Assembly (NCBI GenBank): GCA_025055455.1 | Contig: JANWXD010000001.1 | Location: forward strand, 186,001 to 250,000 | Length of the DNA stretch: 64,000 nt | From: Bryobacteraceae bacterium | GTDB lineage: Bacteria; Acidobacteriota; Terriglobia; Bryobacterales; Bryobacteraceae | Direction of reading: 5' to 3' | In this document: piece after piece, positions 18,598 through 26,420 of the stretch | How the letters are laid out: every line of letters begins with the position of its first letter | Position numbering within the stretch: the stretch's first letter is position 1 | Program-made: the position numbers and the translations under genes | The notes under the pieces: model-generated | What the model was told of the DNA's origin: nothing | What the model saw: only the letters and a program-made list of their open reading frames with translations | Databases searched by the model: none

Positions 18598-19847
18598 GTC
18601 CGACAGTATATTGCTGGCTGGCCTCGCGACGTGCCGTTGCCGATCCGCCAGAGCAGGAAACCGGCAGCCGGGCAACAGCCGGCCAGCAGGAAGGCTAGAT
18701 CCCAGCGGCCCCGATCGATCAAACGGCCGAACAGCGGCATCGCGCACGCCACCATCGCCGACCAAGCGCCCGCTCCCAAGCCAGCGATCAGGCCGGCCTG
18801 GGAGGCGCCGAACATGCCTGTGGCGTAGCTCAACGAAAGCACGATGAATCCCGCCGCCACGAACATGGCAGCAACCATGGACAGCATGGCGGTGGCGAAT
18901 GAGCCGGCCCAGGGCGCCGCGGCGAGCACCCACCCACCTAGGGACAGCGCGCTCATCAGGCCCCGCACGGCCGACGCCGGTCCGTGACCCGCCGCCCGCC
19001 TTCGATCGGCCAACCACCCCCAGAAAAAATATCCGGCCTCCCAGCCGAGCGGCGGAATCCACATGAGCTTGCCGACCAAAGCTTGCGTGGCGCCGAAGCG
19101 GCGACTCAAGAAAAGGGCCCCGCTGTAAAGGACAAACGCGATGGGGAGGGCGCCGAAGGCGTAGGCGGCCATGAAGCTCCACAACCGCTTATCGCACCAC
19201 CGCAGTCTCTCAGACGGACGAGGGTTCGCCAGCCGCGGAGGCCGGCGGAGCGCTTCTCTGCGACTCACTCCGCTCCACAGCGCCAGCCATGCTGCGCCGA
19301 TCAGCCCGGTGAACCAAAATGCGCCCCTCCAGCCGAACCACAGCGCCACCGGGGTGATGATCAGGGGCGTGAAGATCGCTCCGAGCGAACCGCCACTGTA
19401 GGCCACGGCCACGCCGCGGGCCTGCCGGGACAGGGGCAAGGTCTGCACGACGGTCCGCAGCGCGCCGGGGAAGGTGGCCCCTTCTCCGAAGCCGAGACAC
19501 GCCCGCGCCACGGCAAAACCGGCGAAGCTGCCGGCGAGGGCGTGCGCCGCCGAGGCCAGACTCCACAAGCTCACGGCCGCGGTCATCCCGACGCGCAGTC
19601 CCCAACGGTCCAGCCAGCGGCCCCAGATCGGATTGCCCGCCGTGTACGCCACGGAAAACGCCGAGATGACCCACCCGTATTGGGTGGCGGTGAGCCCCGT
19701 TTCCTCGAGGATCGTGGGCGCCAGCAGCGCCAGTGTGTTGCGGTCGATGTAGCTGATCAACGAGACGGCCAGCATGCTCAGGGCCGGAATCCAGAGGCGA
19801 AGGCCCTCGGCACGCTCGGAGCGGTGTTGCGGCGCCGGTTCCTGCAT
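18594..19847 (-). CDS. MFS transporter, anion:cation symporter (hexuronate-like) family
   Basis: This 417-residue protein has 12 predicted membrane helices. SLISYIDRNTLALLAP at the first helix, GNPIWGRWLDRWGLRVGM in loop 2-3 and RACLGFGEGATFPGALRTV in helix 4 are typical of the ACS family, whose members import hexuronates, glucarate or related organic anions. It lies 4 nt after the KAS gene stop region and overlaps the PmoA-family gene. The substrate is not determinable; a uronate or a sugar acid is a reasonable guess. Confidence 0.87.
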   Translation of the reverse strand: MQEPAPQHRSERAEGLRLWIPALSMLAVSLISYIDRNTLALLAPTILEETGLTATQYGWVISAFSVAYTAGNPIWGRWLDRWGLRVGMTAAVSLWSLASAAHALAGSFAGFAVARACLGFGEGATFPGALRTVVQTLPLSRQARGVAVAYSGGSLGAIFTPLIITPVALWFGWRGAFWFTGLIGAAWLALWSGVSRREALRRPPRLANPRPSERLRWCDKRLWSFMAAYAFGALPIAFVLYSGALFLSRRFGATQALVGKLMWIPPLGWEAGYFFWGWLADRRRAAGHGPASAVRGLMSALSLGGWVLAAAPWAGSFATAMLSMVAAMFVAAGFIVLSLSYATGMFGASQAGLIAGLGAGAWSAMVACAMPLFGRLIDRGRWDLAFLLAGCCPAAGFLLWRIGNGTSRGQPAIYCRT

Positions 19848-19851
19848 GCGG

Positions 19852-21069
19852 TTAGCCGTCCCAGCGCCGGAATGCCAGCACGGCGTTCAGGCCGCCGAAG
19901 GCGAACGAGTTGGACAAAGCGTAGTCGACTTCAGCCCGGCGGGCCTGGTTCGGCACCACGTCCAAGTCACACTCGGGATCCGGCTCCAGGAAGTTGGCCG
20001 TCGGCGGCAGCACACCGTGCTGGAGCGCGAGCACGGTGGCGACGGCTTCGATGGCGCCGGCAGCGCCGAGCGTGTGGCCGTGCATAGATTTCGTCGAGCT
20101 CACCGCGAGCCGATCCGCATGGGGGCCGAAGACCGCACGGATGGCGGCCGTCTCGGTCGGGTCGTTGGCCGGCGTCCCGGTCCCATGCGCATTGATGTAA
20201 CCCACGGCCTCCAGCGGGACGCGGCCGTCCTCCAATGCAGCGCGCATGGCTTGGGCGGGTCCTTCGACAGAGGGTTGGGTGATGTGATAGGCATCGGAAG
20301 ACATGCCGAAGCCGACCACCTCGGCGTAGATCTTCGCGCCACGCGCCCGCGCCGCCTCGAGGGGCTCGAGCACCAGCATCGCCGCGCCTTCACCCAGAAT
20401 CATCCCGCGGCGGCCTTTTGAAAAGGGACGGCACGTGTCCGGCGAAACCACACGCAGCGCCTCCCACGCTTTGAGGTTGCCGAAGCTGAACGGCGCTTCG
20501 CTTCCCCCGGCGAGAGCCATCTCGGCCACGCCGGCCCGCACGAGCCAAAACGCCTGCCCCAAGGCGTGGTTCGAGGAGGAGCAAGCCGTCGAGACGGTGA
20601 ACACCGGGCCGGTAATTCCCAGTTCCAGAGAAATCTGGCTGGCGCCGGCGTTCGCCATCACCCGCGGAATGGTCATAGGGTGCACCCTTCCCCGACCGTG
20701 GCGGTACACATCGGCGAACGCCGCATCTTCGGTGGTCTGGCCTCCCACGCACGAACCCGTGACGATGGCGGTGCGCCGCCGCAGCTCCGCCGTCCATTGG
20801 ATCCCCGAATCGGCCACGGCCTCTCGGGCCGCGATCACCGCGAATTGCGCGAACCGATCGAGGAAATCGAGCTCGCGTGGCTCGAAGTAATTCTCAGGAC
20901 GGTAGGGGCGGACTTCCGCCCCGTTCCGAAACCGGAATTGCGTGCAATCCACGGACTCCAGGGGCCCGATGGCACTGGCTCCCTCACACAGGCGTGCCCA
21001 GAAGGCGGCGGTGTTATGGCCCAGGGCAGAAATCACCCCCACCCCGGTAATGACGACCCGGCGGCTCAT
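19852..21069 (-). CDS. fabF: Beta-ketoacyl-ACP synthase II-type (FabF/NodE-like)
   Basis: This 405-residue condensing enzyme extends acyl-ACP with malonyl-ACP. The catalytic cysteine is Cys163 in VSTACSSSNHA. The catalytic histidines are His295 in NAHGTGTPANDP and His330 in STKSMHGHTLGAAGA, with Lys327 between them. The gene starts 9 nt after the stop of a dedicated ACP gene. No fabD, fabG or fabZ is close by, so this pair may serve a special lipid or polyketide-like product rather than bulk fatty acid synthesis; FabF and NodE types cannot be separated by eye. Confidence 0.87.
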   Translation of the reverse strand: MSRRVVITGVGVISALGHNTAAFWARLCEGASAIGPLESVDCTQFRFRNGAEVRPYRPENYFEPRELDFLDRFAQFAVIAAREAVADSGIQWTAELRRRTAIVTGSCVGGQTTEDAAFADVYRHGRGRVHPMTIPRVMANAGASQISLELGITGPVFTVSTACSSSNHALGQAFWLVRAGVAEMALAGGSEAPFSFGNLKAWEALRVVSPDTCRPFSKGRRGMILGEGAAMLVLEPLEAARARGAKIYAEVVGFGMSSDAYHITQPSVEGPAQAMRAALEDGRVPLEAVGYINAHGTGTPANDPTETAAIRAVFGPHADRLAVSSTKSMHGHTLGAAGAIEAVATVLALQHGVLPPTANFLEPDPECDLDVVPNQARRAEVDYALSNSFAFGGLNAVLAFRRWDG

Positions 21070-21078
21070 TCAACTAGT

Positions 21079-21363
21079 TTACGTGGGCTGCTCTCCGAAT
21101 GACTCCGTCCCACCGGCCGGTGTGGGCGCCACCAGCTTGGCGATGCCCTCGATCACTTGCCGCACGGTGCGAATTTCCCGGGCGTCCTCATCGGGAATGC
21201 TGACGTTGAATTCTTCCTCCAGCGCGAACAGCACGTTCACCGCGTCCAGCGAGTCCAAGCCCAGTTCCTGGAAGGTCGTCTCCGGAGTGATCGTCTCGGG
21301 AGGCACGCGGCGAGCCTTGGCGATCACGCCGATGACGCGCTGCGCGAGTTCTTCGACCGACAT
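21079..21363 (-). CDS. acpP: Acyl carrier protein
   Basis: The product has 94 residues. The 4'-phosphopantetheine attachment serine is Ser38 in LGLDSLDAVNVLFALEEEF, followed by DEDAREIRTVRQVI. It is longer than AcpP of E. coli because of a tail ending GGTESFGEQPT. The ATG at 21361-21363 matches the family start; no Shine-Dalgarno sequence is present, but a TTGCAA/TACCGT promoter lies immediately upstream. It is followed directly by a cognate KAS gene. Confidence 0.9.
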   Translation of the reverse strand: MSVEELAQRVIGVIAKARRVPPETITPETTFQELGLDSLDAVNVLFALEEEFNVSIPDEDAREIRTVRQVIEGIAKLVAPTPAGGTESFGEQPT

Positions 21364-21374
21364 CAGACACGCAC

Positions 21375-21404
21375 ACGGTAGCAGAGCGGAAGCGAAATTT
21401 GCAA
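21375..21404 (-). promoter_or_regulatory. Candidate promoter of the ACP-KAS operon
   Basis: On the minus strand TTGCAA (21399-21404), an 18-bp spacer and TACCGT (21375-21380) precede the ATG by 11 nt, giving a leader of only a few bases. Confidence 0.45.
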
Positions 21405-21445
21405 CTTCGACGGCGGACGCTGAACCTCGAGGGCGAGACGACCGG

Positions 21446-22135
21446 ATGCCACGCGCACGGGAATTCGCTTGCGCCGTCTCCTGCGGCTGCGGCAAACTGA
21501 TCGTGGTGAGCGAATTCTGCACCTGCGGGGCCCAGCTCCTCCCCGAGGCCCGCTTCTGTCACAAATGCGGCCGACCCGTGCGCGAGGAGCCGCGCGCGGC
21601 GGAAGCGCCCGAAGAGAAGCCTGCTGCACAGCCGGCTCCGGCGGCGGCAACGGCCCAAGAGATCAGCTTTCGCGATTCCACCGCCGTGCGAGTGGGCTTC
21701 GTGGCGGGGGTCCTCGCGTTCGTTCTCGGCTTGCTGCCCAGCCCCTTTCCCGTTCGCGCCCTGCTGCTGGCAGCCGCCGGCGGGTTCTCCGTTTACCTTT
21801 ACGGACGCCGCACCGGGCGTTCGCTCACGGTCGGCGGCGGCGCGCGCATCGGCTGGATCAGCGGCTTGTTCGGCTTCGTGATCGTCATGGTGCTGTTCAC
21901 CCTCAACTTCGCTCTCATCGCCGTGCTGACGCGCGACATCGGTATGGCCAATTTCTATCGGCAGCAGCTGAGCGCCATGGGGATGCCGCCGCAACATGTC
22001 GAACAAGTGCTCGAGATTTTTCAGAGCCCCGTCCGCCTGGCCGGCTTGCTGATTTCCATCTTCGTCATGTTCACGGGGCTGCTGATGGCCGGCGGCGCGC
22101 TGGGCGCCAAACTGCTTCGCCGGAACGAACTCTGA
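21446..22135 (+). CDS. Zinc-ribbon membrane protein, function unknown
   Basis: The N-terminus carries a zinc ribbon (EFCTCGAQLLPEARFCHKCG: C-x-C and C-x2-C), then a proline/alanine-rich linker, then four hydrophobic helices (GFVAGVLAFVLGLLP, VRALLLAAAGGFSVYLYG, ISGLFGFVIVMVLFTL, LISIFVMFTGLLMAGG). Such ribbon-linker-membrane proteins are frequent in Acidobacteria and have no known function. The ATG at 21446 gives 229 residues. A GTG at 21506 (209 residues, starting directly before the ribbon) may be the true start, since the first 20 residues look unrelated to the family. Confidence 0.68.
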   Translation: MPRAREFACAVSCGCGKLIVVSEFCTCGAQLLPEARFCHKCGRPVREEPRAAEAPEEKPAAQPAPAAATAQEISFRDSTAVRVGFVAGVLAFVLGLLPSPFPVRALLLAAAGGFSVYLYGRRTGRSLTVGGGARIGWISGLFGFVIVMVLFTLNFALIAVLTRDIGMANFYRQQLSAMGMPPQHVEQVLEIFQSPVRLAGLLISIFVMFTGLLMAGGALGAKLLRRNEL

Positions 22136-22298
22136 CTCGCGGCGCGACTCGCCCGGCTGGCTGCCCCAGCAAGGGAAAGTTCGGAGCGCAAACCCGGGCT
22201 AGCTTGCGAGGCCGTGGTCAGGCATTGGGAGTCAGCTGCGCAGCCCGGGCTCCTGGGTGTCATAGCGAAAGTTCCACGTCCCGCCGGCGTCGGTCTCG

Positions 22299-22304
22299 TA
22301 CAAT
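22299..22304 (+). promoter_or_regulatory. Candidate -10 box of the PfkB kinase gene
   Basis: TACAAT is followed by six bases and the TTG start at 22311. No Shine-Dalgarno sequence and no convincing -35 are seen. Confidence 0.35.
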
Positions 22305-22310
22305 GAACAC

Positions 22311-23237
22311 TTGATCCTGACGCTCACCGTCAATCCTGCCATTGACCGGAACATCGTCACCGACCGCCTCGTGTTCGAGGACCGCTCCTACATCCTCTCG
22401 ACCAGCGAGTCCGCTGGGGGCCGTGGGATCAACGCCTCCTGCGTCATCCAGGCCTTCGGAGGCCAGACGCGCGCCATTGTCACCTCCGGAGGCAAGACCG
22501 GTGCGCGTCTGGAGCAGTATCTTTGCGGTTACGGCTTCCCTGTGGAGATCGTGCGGATTCGCAACCCGATCCGCACCAACCTGACCATTACGGACAAGAC
22601 CGGGTTGACCATCAAACTCAACGAACTCGGCCCGCGGTTGAGCCGGTCCGAGCTAGCGCGGCTGGAACAGGCCGTGCAGACTCATTTGCAAGAGGCGAGC
22701 TGGCTCATGCTGTGCGGGAGTTTGCCCCCCGGCGTGCCGGGTTCGTTTTACGCCCGCCTGATCGAGGCCGCGCGAGCGCGAGGCGTGCGGACGTTACTCG
22801 ACACGGACGGGGAAGGCCTTCAGGCCGGCATCGAGGCGCGGCCCACGGTCGTGACCCCGAATCAGCAGGAGGCCGAGCGGCTGCTCAACAAAGCGCTGCT
22901 CACTCGCGCCCACTGGGTCGAAGCAGCCGAGCGCATCCGCCGCCTGGGCGCCGAGTCGGTGGTCTTGTCGTTGGGCAGCCGGGGCGCCCTCGGCGCCCAG
23001 GACCAGCGAATCGTCGAGGCCGTGCCGCCCGCCATCGAGGTAGTGTGTCCGATCGGAGCGGGAGACGCCTTGGCGGCGGCCTTTGTGTGGGCCATGACGG
23101 AGGGGAAGGACTTTGCGAGCGCACTCCGCTGGGGCGTCGCCGCGGGCACCGCTTCGGCCCGCTTGCCGGGGCTGAAATTCGCCACCCTGGAGCAAACCCG
23201 CGAGATTTACAACGATGTCGAGCTCCGCGTGATCTGA
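22311..23237 (+). CDS. 1-phosphofructokinase/tagatose-6-phosphate kinase-like PfkB sugar kinase
   Basis: The product has 308 residues. The N-terminus MILTLTVNPAIDRNIVT is the canonical FruK/LacC start, which supports the unusual TTG start codon; an overlapping ATG at 22303 is out of frame and closes after three codons. The PfkB signatures are SAGGRGINASCVIQAFGG near residue 35 and the C-terminal CPIGAGDALAAAFVWAM, whose GAGD aspartate is the catalytic base. It phosphorylates a sugar phosphate with ATP; the substrate is not certain. Confidence 0.87.
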   Translation: MILTLTVNPAIDRNIVTDRLVFEDRSYILSTSESAGGRGINASCVIQAFGGQTRAIVTSGGKTGARLEQYLCGYGFPVEIVRIRNPIRTNLTITDKTGLTIKLNELGPRLSRSELARLEQAVQTHLQEASWLMLCGSLPPGVPGSFYARLIEAARARGVRTLLDTDGEGLQAGIEARPTVVTPNQQEAERLLNKALLTRAHWVEAAERIRRLGAESVVLSLGSRGALGAQDQRIVEAVPPAIEVVCPIGAGDALAAAFVWAMTEGKDFASALRWGVAAGTASARLPGLKFATLEQTREIYNDVELRVI

Positions 23238-23250
23238 CCCGGCTCGGTCG

Positions 23251-23637
23251 TCAACCGGCGGCACCTGCGTTCGCCAACGCCTTCTGCGCGCGTTCCACGA
23301 CAATTTGCGCGAGTGCGGGGTGTCCATCGAGGGGGTCGGCGACGGCGATCTCCACGCCCGGGTGCTGCTCGCGTAGGCCTTCGACCAGCCGGGGCAGGTC
23401 GCGCTGCAAATGAATCCCCAGCGTGAGGAAGTAGGGCACGACGATGATGCGTTCCGCTCCTCGCTCCCTCAGCCGCGTCACCGCCTCCTCGAGGTCGGGC
23501 GAGGCCAGCTCCAGAAACGCCGTCTCCACGAGCTCGAACTGCCCGGCTTGGGCCACGACGGCGGTCAGCGAGCGGACCGCTTCATTGGCCGAGGCAATGC
23601 TCGATCCGTGAGCGAACACCACGATTCCGGTCTTCAC
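23251..23637 (-). CDS. CbiX/SirB-type chelatase (sirohydrochlorin cobalt/ferrochelatase)
   Basis: The product has 128 residues, the size of a single-domain CbiX. The N-terminal GIVVFAHGSSIASANEAV contains the catalytic histidine (His10), and the middle has IIVVPYFLTLGIHLQRDLP with a second conserved histidine. The enzyme inserts Co or Fe into sirohydrochlorin for cobalamin or siroheme synthesis. No other siroheme or cobalamin gene is in the window. The start is GTG (23635-23637). It converges with the PfkB gene 13 bp away. Confidence 0.85.
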   Translation of the reverse strand: MKTGIVVFAHGSSIASANEAVRSLTAVVAQAGQFELVETAFLELASPDLEEAVTRLRERGAERIIVVPYFLTLGIHLQRDLPRLVEGLREQHPGVEIAVADPLDGHPALAQIVVERAQKALANAGAAG

Positions 23638-23657
23638 GTCGCCGGCAGCCCCTCTGC

Positions 23658-24299
23658 CTACTTCGCCATGATAACGCGCGGTGCGGACCGCCGGGCGGCG
23701 GGCGCGTAGCGGTCCGCGAGTTTTCCCATGAAATGCCGGCCCCGTTTTCGCCCGTTATCATTGGCCACAGCCAAGCGGTGCCAGAACACGAGCACTCCGA
23801 GCACGTCGGCGTCCCGCGCCACGGCGAATCCCGCCTCGCGCTCCGCGCGGCGCAACAGCTCCTCCAGCGTGCGCAAGACCCGCTCGTAAATGCCCAGGGC
23901 GGCCGGGTGAGCGGGCCGCGTGTCATAGACCAGTCCGCTGTGCCGTGTCCGGTAAGTGCGCACGAGCGCCTCGAGGGCGGCGCGCAGCTCCGGGTCCGCG
24001 GCTCCCGGCGTCTCGATGGCCGCAGAAGCCAGAAGTCCTCCCACAGCTTCCGCCAAGGCGCTGTTGCGCTCGAGAAATGCTTCCGTCACCTCCACGTCGG
24101 CGTGCGGCTGCTGCTCGGGGCCCAGCGGGGCGAGGCGTTCGTGGGCGTGCGCCTCCACGAGGTGGGGACAGTCCAGCGGGCATTCGATGGTCACTTCGCG
24201 CTCGGTGCCGCAGCAAAGCGTGCAGATCTCACGGTGCACTCCGGGGCAGAAGCGGCGCGGGCGGCGGCTTTCGCACAGGGGGCACTGTGGGGAGGGCAT
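23658..24299 (-). CDS. Cysteine-rich N-terminal protein of unknown function
   Basis: The product has 213 residues. The first 44 residues hold eight cysteines (6, 9, 18, 26, 29, 30, 40, 44) in the order CPLC, CPGVHREICTLCCG and IECPLDCPHL, which look like one or two metal sites, including an unusual Cys-Cys pair. The rest is helical, with FLERNSALAEAVGGLLAS and YERVLRTLEELLRRAEREAG, and has no signal peptide or membrane span. I do not know a named family. A possible -10 (TAGCAT) lies 15 nt before the ATG. It sits between the chelatase and dgt genes. Confidence 0.7.
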   Translation of the reverse strand: MPSPQCPLCESRRPRRFCPGVHREICTLCCGTEREVTIECPLDCPHLVEAHAHERLAPLGPEQQPHADVEVTEAFLERNSALAEAVGGLLASAAIETPGAADPELRAALEALVRTYRTRHSGLVYDTRPAHPAALGIYERVLRTLEELLRRAEREAGFAVARDADVLGVLVFWHRLAVANDNGRKRGRHFMGKLADRYAPAARRSAPRVIMAK

Positions 24300-24337
24300 G
24301 GGGTCGTTTCTCTCATGCTATCACCGCGCCGGCGCCC

Positions 24338-25468
24338 TCAGGCCCCGGCGGCGACCAGGCGCTGATAGGTGCGCCGCAAGAACCCGTCCGTCATGCCGGC
24401 GATGTAGTCGCACACCACGCGATGAGGGGGTTGCTGCGCCATGCGTTCCCGGTGCGGTTCGGGCAGATCTTCCGGATGGTCCAGAAAATGGTGAAATACC
24501 GCGGCCAGCATCGCGCGGGAACGACGCCGCTCCTCCATTACGCTCGCGGTGAAGTACACGTGCCGGTGCAGAAACTGCTTCAGTTCCCGGGTCAAAGCGA
24601 GCGCCGCGACATTGAAGCCCGCCAGGCGCTGGGGATGAGCGCGCACCTCGTCCGGGTCTCGTACGCCCGCCTCCATGGCGGACGTAAACGTGCCTTCGAT
24701 CAAGCCGGACACCAGCAGGTCGATCCAGCGCCGCAGGGCCTCGTGGAAGCGAATCCGTTCCGGCGCCCCCGGGAACTGCATTTCGGTTTCTTCGAGCACG
24801 CGGGCGCAGCCGGGCGAGGCGGCAGCCAGTTGCTCGAGCGTGAACAATCCTGCCGCAAATCCGTCGTCCAGGTCGGCGGTGTTGTAGGCGATCTCGTCGG
24901 CCAGGTCGATGAGTTGCGCCTCGAGCGGCGGGCGTAAACCCGGCAAGTATTCTTCCAACTCGGGGGCCGTTCCCGGCTCGAGATCGCGCGAATGCTTCAC
25001 GATGCCCTCGCGCACTTCGAAGGTGAGGTTGAGTCCGGGGAAGCGCGCGTAGCGCTGCTCGAACGTTTCGACGATCCGCAGCGCGTGCAAATTGTGCTCG
25101 AAACGGTCGCCGAAAGCCTGCATCAACCGGTCCAGCTCTTCTTCGCCGGCATGAGCGAACGGAGGATGACCGATGTCGTGGGCCAGCGCCAGAGCTTCGG
25201 TGAAGTCCTCGTCCAGCTCCAGCACCGCGGCCACCGTACGGGCGATTTGCGAAACCTCGATCGTGTGGGTCAGCCGGTTGCGGAAATGATCCGACATGCC
25301 GGCTCCAAAGACTTGCGTTTTGTCTTCCAGGCGCCGGAAAGCCCGCGAGTGGACGATGCGGTCCCGGTCGCGCTGGAACTCGTTGCGATACGGATGTGGG
25401 GGCTCGGGATAGCGCCGGCCTCGGCTGCGCTCGACGGGGAAACGCAGGTTCGCCAAGCTCGGGCGCAT
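24338..25468 (-). CDS. dgt: Deoxyguanosinetriphosphate triphosphohydrolase-like protein (HD domain)
   Basis: The product has 376 residues. The HD metal site is visible as RLTHTIEVSQIAR (His68), ALAHDIGHPPFAHAGE (His97-Asp98) and IDLADEIAYNTADLDDG (distal Asp). NEFQRDRDRIVHSRAFRRL at the N-terminus is the family signature. The enzyme cleaves dGTP, or other dNTPs in this shorter type-2 class, to nucleoside and triphosphate. It starts 13 nt after the TPR-protein stop, so the two genes are probably one transcript. Confidence 0.92.
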   Translation of the reverse strand: MRPSLANLRFPVERSRGRRYPEPPHPYRNEFQRDRDRIVHSRAFRRLEDKTQVFGAGMSDHFRNRLTHTIEVSQIARTVAAVLELDEDFTEALALAHDIGHPPFAHAGEEELDRLMQAFGDRFEHNLHALRIVETFEQRYARFPGLNLTFEVREGIVKHSRDLEPGTAPELEEYLPGLRPPLEAQLIDLADEIAYNTADLDDGFAAGLFTLEQLAAASPGCARVLEETEMQFPGAPERIRFHEALRRWIDLLVSGLIEGTFTSAMEAGVRDPDEVRAHPQRLAGFNVAALALTRELKQFLHRHVYFTASVMEERRRSRAMLAAVFHHFLDHPEDLPEPHRERMAQQPPHRVVCDYIAGMTDGFLRRTYQRLVAAGA

Positions 25469-25481
25469 GCCGTCTCGGCGG

Positions 25482-26186
25482 TCAGGGGGTCGCGATTTCG
25501 CTCAGTGCGGTCAGAGCCACACGTCCCACCGCTCCCGGTTGCGTGCGCAACGGCTCCAGTAGCTTTCGGGCCTCCTGCGGCTTGCTTCGCGCCAACAGCC
25601 GAGCCAAGCTGATGGTGGCCTGTTCTTTGGAGACCAGCATGGTGGGTCGCTCGATCAGCTCTCGCAACAGCTTTTCGCCGTCGGCGAGTTTGCCTTGTTG
25701 AGCGTAGGCGTCCGCCAGCGCGAACTTGGCCAGCGAGGCGAAATCCTCATGGCCGGAAGCGGCGACCTCTTGGAAGGCCTTGATCGCCTCGCCCATCTTC
25801 CCTTGGTCCGCGTAAATCGTTCCCAAATAGTAGCGGGCGATCAAGCCTTCCTCGGTGCCCGGATATTTTGCCGCCAGCGTCTGAAAAGCTTTGATGGCGG
25901 CTTTCTGGCGCTCAGCGATGGTCGGAAACGTAAGCAAGTTCGGATTGCCGGGCTCCGGCCCCACGGAAGCGTTGTGGATGCGCAGCGCTTCAGCTAATTC
26001 CTGCTGTCGCAGCTGGTGCTGGTGCCGGCTGTAATAGCGCCAGGCCACGCCGAGAATCAGCGCCAACAGGACCGCCCCGGCACACCAAGCCGCCGTGCGC
26101 CGATGTTTCTCGATAAAGGTGACGGTGCGCCCGACCTCTTCCGCGAACGCGTCTTTTTTTAGCGCCTTGCGTGTGATGCGGTCCAC
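25482..26186 (-). CDS. YfgM-like TPR protein, membrane-anchored
   Basis: The product has 234 residues. A cytoplasmic N-terminus is followed by one membrane helix (about 33-50, AWCAGAVLLALILGVAWRYY) and TPR-like repeats containing AIKAFQTLAAKYPGTEEGLI and GEAIKAFQEVAASGHEDFAS. This layout matches YfgM, a SecYEG/chaperone-associated protein, though the C-terminal half is not diagnostic. The start is GTG (26184-26186), with TAAGAT 16 nt upstream and no ribosome site. Confidence 0.78.
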   Translation of the reverse strand: MDRITRKALKKDAFAEEVGRTVTFIEKHRRTAAWCAGAVLLALILGVAWRYYSRHQHQLRQQELAEALRIHNASVGPEPGNPNLLTFPTIAERQKAAIKAFQTLAAKYPGTEEGLIARYYLGTIYADQGKMGEAIKAFQEVAASGHEDFASLAKFALADAYAQQGKLADGEKLLRELIERPTMLVSKEQATISLARLLARSKPQEARKLLEPLRTQPGAVGRVALTALSEIATP

Positions 26187-26372
26187 GGTGCTTGCAGTCT
26201 TGATCTTAGCACACGCCTCAGGTGGCCATCTTCAGACTTGCCTCGGACGAGTAACGGTGAGCTCGAAGACTCGGACGCGGCGCGCGAAGTCGGATCGAAA
26301 GCACCCCGCAAACCCTACGCCCAGCCGTGACTTGTTTCGTGCCGGGCGCCACTCCCGCGTGGCATGCTGACG

Positions 26373-26386
26373 ACGGGATAACCCGT
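26373..26386 (-). terminator. Weak hairpin downstream of the leftward TonB receptor gene
   Basis: ACGGG-TTAT-CCCGT (minus strand) lies 35 nt after the receptor stop and has no T-run. The whole 26187-26420 gap holds no gene that I can support. Confidence 0.25.
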
Positions 26387-26420
26387 TTGCCGACTCCGGC
26401 GCCACGCGGCCGGCGGCCAT

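Noticed and set aside
17635-19182. Longer version of the PmoA-family protein (515 codons)
   Set aside because: The extra N-terminal part is antisense-frame translation of the MFS gene; MKARRLAAILVALPLSAQ at 18597 is a clear signal-peptide start.
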